Shown in pieces: positions 61,377-64,000 of a stretch of 64,000 nt of DNA. A program made the position numbers and the translations under genes. Source of the stretch: an uncultured Opitutia bacterium (GTDB lineage Bacteria > Verrucomicrobiota > Verrucomicrobiia > Opitutales > Opitutaceae); NCBI GenBank assembly GCA_903881475.1, contig CAIRTK010000037.1, positions 1 through 64,000 of the forward strand. Reading direction: 5' to 3'. The stretch's first letter is position 1, and each line of letters begins with the position of its first letter. The notes under the pieces are model-generated. The model did no database searches. It was given only the letters and a program-made list of their open reading frames with translations, and was not told the origin of the DNA.

Positions 61377-61545
61377 GCGGTGCGCTTCAAAACCGTTGTG
61401 TCGCCCTCACAAACGCTGGGATGGGATCCTTTGGCTTCGCTTAGGACAGGCTGTGCCCGCCTTCCCGGCGACCGGCCATGCAAATCTGGCGAAGACGCGA
61501 CCTTGCACCCGGCGCCACTTTATTTTGCGCTGGAGCACCCACCCT

Positions 61546-62754
61546 GTGACTCCACCTCGTTTCCTGCGCGCCCTCTCCTCGCCCAACTATCGGCGGTATT
61601 TCATCGGCCAGTGCGTGTCATTAATGGGCAATTGGATGACGACCACGGCCGCACTGTGGCTCGTCTATCAGTTGTCGGGCAATCCGTGGCATGTCGGACT
61701 CGTCGGCTTTGCGAACCAGATTCCCGTGCTCATCCTCGCGCCGTTTGCCGGGGTCTGGGTTGACCGCCTCGACACGCTCCGGCTGGTGCGGCTCACGCAG
61801 GCGCTCTCCATGCTGCAATCCGCCGCGCTGGCCGGGCTGACCCTTGCCGGCCACATGACCGTGCCGTGGCTCGTCTCCCTCTGCCTGGTCCAGGGCGTGA
61901 TCAACGCCCTCGACTGGCCCGCCCGCCAGGCCCTCACCTATCCGCTCGCCGGCGACCCGGCGCTGTTGGAGAACGTCATCGTCCTCAATTCGATCACCTT
62001 CAATCTCGCGCGGCTGTTCGGCCCGGCGATCGCGGGGATGATCATCGCGGCGACCAACCCCGGCATCTGCTTCGCGGTCGACGCCCTCACCTACCTCGCG
62101 GTGCTCATCGCCCTGGCCGGGGTGAAGATTCCGCCCCGCCCCGCCCGCAGCACGGCGGCCCATCCGTTCGCGGACCTGCGCGAGGGCGTGCGGTATGCGC
62201 TGCACCATCCTACCATCCGGCGTGTCCTGCTCATGGTCCCGGTCATTGGCCTCGCCGGCTTCGCCCACAGTATCCTGGCGCCGGTCTTCGCGGGGAAAAT
62301 CTATCACGGTGATGCACGCACCTTCGGCTTCCTCCTGTCGGCCACCGGCATCGGCGCGCTGCTTGCGGGCCTGTCGCTGACGCTGCGCGCCTCGCCCGCC
62401 GGCCTCGAGCGGATCGTCGCGCTGGGCGCGACCATCGGCGGCGCCGGCCTGGCCGGCATGGCCGTCGCGCCTTCCTTTGCCTTCGCGCTGCCGTGCTTCG
62501 CGGCGGCGGGGGCCGGCGGCGTGCTGGTCATGGCGTCGGCCAACACCCTCCTGCAGGCCACCGTGGATCACGACAAGCGCGGACGGGTCATGGCCCTCTT
62601 CACCACCGGCCAGAGCATGTTCCCCCTCGGCAGCCTGCTCGCCGGTGCCGCCGCCTCGGCCTTCGGCGCACCCGCCACGATCGCCGTCTGCGGCGCGATC
62701 TGCCTCACGGCGGCCGGCGTGTTTTACCGCGGCACACCCCGGACCAACGCGTAG
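61546..62754 (+). CDS. MFS exporter, EntS-like
   Basis: 402 residues from a GTG at 61546, with 11-12 membrane helices. The start RFLRALSSPNYRRYFIGQCV, followed by SLMGNWMTTTAALWLVYQL, is typical of the MFS_3/EntS group that exports enterobactin or drugs; here the substrate is unknown. The conserved loop GVWVDRLDTLRLVRLTQ matches the MFS motif A region. The open frame upstream of 61546 has no homology and runs through repeat DNA. Confidence 0.88.
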   Translation: MTPPRFLRALSSPNYRRYFIGQCVSLMGNWMTTTAALWLVYQLSGNPWHVGLVGFANQIPVLILAPFAGVWVDRLDTLRLVRLTQALSMLQSAALAGLTLAGHMTVPWLVSLCLVQGVINALDWPARQALTYPLAGDPALLENVIVLNSITFNLARLFGPAIAGMIIAATNPGICFAVDALTYLAVLIALAGVKIPPRPARSTAAHPFADLREGVRYALHHPTIRRVLLMVPVIGLAGFAHSILAPVFAGKIYHGDARTFGFLLSATGIGALLAGLSLTLRASPAGLERIVALGATIGGAGLAGMAVAPSFAFALPCFAAAGAGGVLVMASANTLLQATVDHDKRGRVMALFTTGQSMFPLGSLLAGAAASAFGAPATIAVCGAICLTAAGVFYRGTPRTNA

Positions 62755-62864
62755 CCGTGCATCCGGATCCCAGGGCCCGCGCGTAACACCGACACTCTCG
62801 AACTCTCCGCCTTGCCAACGCACGCTTGCCTGCCGGCCAGATTCCCTTGCCATCCCGCCAGCCC

Positions 62865-64000
62865 ATGACGGCCTCCACCACTTCCCGCCTTTCACCGCTC
62901 CGCCGCGCGCTCGCGGCCTTTGTGCAATGGTTTGATTCCGACCATGCACCGGGCGGCGCGGACCAAATGCGCGCCGAGCCCGACCGCGTCGACTGGGTCC
63001 GCTGCATTCCGTTCATCATCCTGCACGCCGGCTGCCTCGGCGTCCTGTGGACGGGCTGGAGCCCGTTCGCCGTCGGGGCCGCGGTGGCGCTTTACTTCCT
63101 GCGGATGTTCGCCGTCACCGGCATTTATCACCGTTATTTCTCCCACCGGACCTACCACACCTCCCGCTTCGGCCAGTTCCTGCTCGCACTCTGGGGCGCG
63201 ACCGCCGTGCAGCGCGGCGCGCTGTGGTGGGCCTATCATCACCGCCACCACCACCAGCATTCCGACGACCCGGAGGACGCCCATTCCCCGCACGTCCACG
63301 GGTTCTGGTGGTCGCATCTCGGCTGGATCACGAGCCGCCGCAATTTCCCCACCGATTACTCGAAGATCCGCGACCTCGCAGCCTATCCCGAGCTCGTCTG
63401 GCTGAACCGCTTCGACACCGTCGTGCCGATCCTCTTCGCCACCGGACTCTGGGGCCTCGGCTGGCTCCTCGAGCTTTATGCGCCCGGCCTGCACACCACG
63501 CGCTGGCAGATGCTCTGGTGGGGCTTCTTTGTCAGCACCACCGCGCTGTTCCACGGCACCTCCTGCATCAATTCGCTTGCGCACCTGATGGGCCGCCGCC
63601 GGTTCCAGACCGACGACGACTCGCGCAACAGCTGGATCCTCACCTTCATCACCCTCGGCGAGGGCTGGCACAACAACCACCACCGCTACATGCACGCCAC
63701 GCGCCAGGGCTTCTATTGGTGGGAAATCGACCCGACCTACTACGGCCTGAGGCTGCTCGCCGCCACCGGCTTCATCCGCGACCTCAAACCCGTGCCGCGC
63801 TCCGTCATGGACGAGGCCGCCCGCGCCGACCTCGCGGGGTCGATCGCCGCCGCCGAGCGCGCCGCGCTCCTGCACCCCGAGTATTCCTCGTTCAAAAAGG
63901 TCGTGCCCGCCGCCGCCGCCTTGGCCATGGCCACCGTCAATACCGCCCACGTCATCGCGCCGCGCCGATCCACCGGCCCGGCGATCCGCCAGCAGGTCGG
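62865..64000 (+). CDS. Acyl-CoA delta-9-type fatty acid desaturase (partial at window end)
   Basis: The frame opens at the ATG at 62865 and is still open at the window end, giving 378 residues. All three His boxes of membrane desaturases are present: HRYFSH at about 89-94, HHRHHH at about 125-130 and HNNHH at about 269-273, with membrane helices between. It inserts a double bond into acyl chains using a di-iron centre and an electron donor. The C-terminus beyond residue 378 is not seen. Confidence 0.9.
   Translation, partial: MTASTTSRLSPLRRALAAFVQWFDSDHAPGGADQMRAEPDRVDWVRCIPFIILHAGCLGVLWTGWSPFAVGAAVALYFLRMFAVTGIYHRYFSHRTYHTSRFGQFLLALWGATAVQRGALWWAYHHRHHHQHSDDPEDAHSPHVHGFWWSHLGWITSRRNFPTDYSKIRDLAAYPELVWLNRFDTVVPILFATGLWGLGWLLELYAPGLHTTRWQMLWWGFFVSTTALFHGTSCINSLAHLMGRRRFQTDDDSRNSWILTFITLGEGWHNNHHRYMHATRQGFYWWEIDPTYYGLRLLAATGFIRDLKPVPRSVMDEAARADLAGSIAAAERAALLHPEYSSFKKVVPAAAALAMATVNTAHVIAPRRSTGPAIRQQV

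Larger units (their letters stand above)
61040..61545 (+). other. Long spacer with a mini-ORF and repeats
   Basis: Between DUF3667 and the MFS gene there is no full gene. It holds a GC hairpin near 61051-61070, an AT-richer promoter-like stretch at 61105-61190, the mini-ORF at 61195-61278, a GCGGGCACG hairpin at 61320 and one lone repeat arm at 61351-61376. From 61377 to 61545 I see nothing clear. Confidence 0.6.

Noticed and set aside
62955-63950. Minus-strand frame of 352 codons opposite the desaturase
   Set aside because: The plus strand holds all three His boxes in correct order; the antisense frame has no domain.

Overview
This window is ordinary chromosome from a high-GC Gram-negative bacterium. 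Dense genes, few clear Shine-Dalgarno sequences, several Tat-type signal peptides, outer-membrane and polysaccharide-degrading proteins, and the gene types found (Gfo/Idh/MocA oxidoreductases, paired phytanoyl-CoA-type dioxygenases, an orphan sugar-binding protein next to heparinase-like and TIM-barrel genes) best fit the Verrucomicrobiota, probably an Opitutaceae relative. That placement is inference from gene content. I saw no rRNA, tRNA, transposase, phage gene or CRISPR array.

Layout. 1-7 kb: 3' end of a membrane pyrophosphatase gene with a strong terminator, a DUF885 peptidase-like protein, and a LysR gene divergent from an lplT-aas phospholipid-recycling pair. 7-17.7 kb: an NAD-dependent epimerase-like protein, a Tat-signal aminotransferase, an aldo/keto reductase, a cell-wall amidase, a membrane coiled-coil protein with an internal repeat, a lower-GC methyltransferase/DUF4260 pair, slyX, two response regulators and an XRE regulator. 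17.8-27 kb: a DUF255 (SSP411-like) protein, a deoxyhypusine-synthase-like enzyme, an EamA transporter, an ABC-F ATPase, and a methyltransferase-ABM-deoA operon preceded by a Trp-containing mini-ORF and terminator. 27-36.7 kb: DUF1905 protein, deoC with a full aldehyde dehydrogenase plus a truncated partner (together resembling a split ALDH16), thioesterase, glycosidase-like and membrane proteins. 36.8-45 kb: an oxidoreductase fusion with a divergent AraC gene, an rRNA methyltransferase, LapA, and an AraC gene divergent from two PhyH dioxygenases. 45-50 kb: a NicO-type metal exporter, duplicated ABC permease and ATPase, divergent from an RcnR/CsoR repressor. 50-57 kb: a probable carbohydrate locus (Tat TIM-barrel protein, TPR protein, solute-binding protein, heparinase II/III, Tat metallo-beta-lactamase-fold protein). 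57-64 kb: a sigma/anti-sigma/DUF4097 operon, DUF3667 protein, MFS exporter and the start of a fatty-acid desaturase gene cut by the window end.

The most unusual signal lies between the genes. About 25 intergenic spacers carry imperfect inverted repeats of roughly 20-40 bp per arm. I sort them into about ten word families. In several families each arm is built from degenerate 8-9-nt tandem words (for example CGCCAAGA or CACGGATTT). In four places one family sits inside the loop of another. Several lie between convergent genes and supply stop codons, and one appears to be embedded in frame inside a gene. I know of no described element that accounts for them.

Pathway links: deoA and deoC with the ALDH pair form a plausible route from thymidine to glyceraldehyde-3-phosphate and acetate. 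LplT and Aas import and reacylate lysophospholipids. The 50-57 kb genes look like sensing and breakdown of acidic polysaccharides. The 45-50 kb genes look like metal homeostasis controlled by the divergent repressor.
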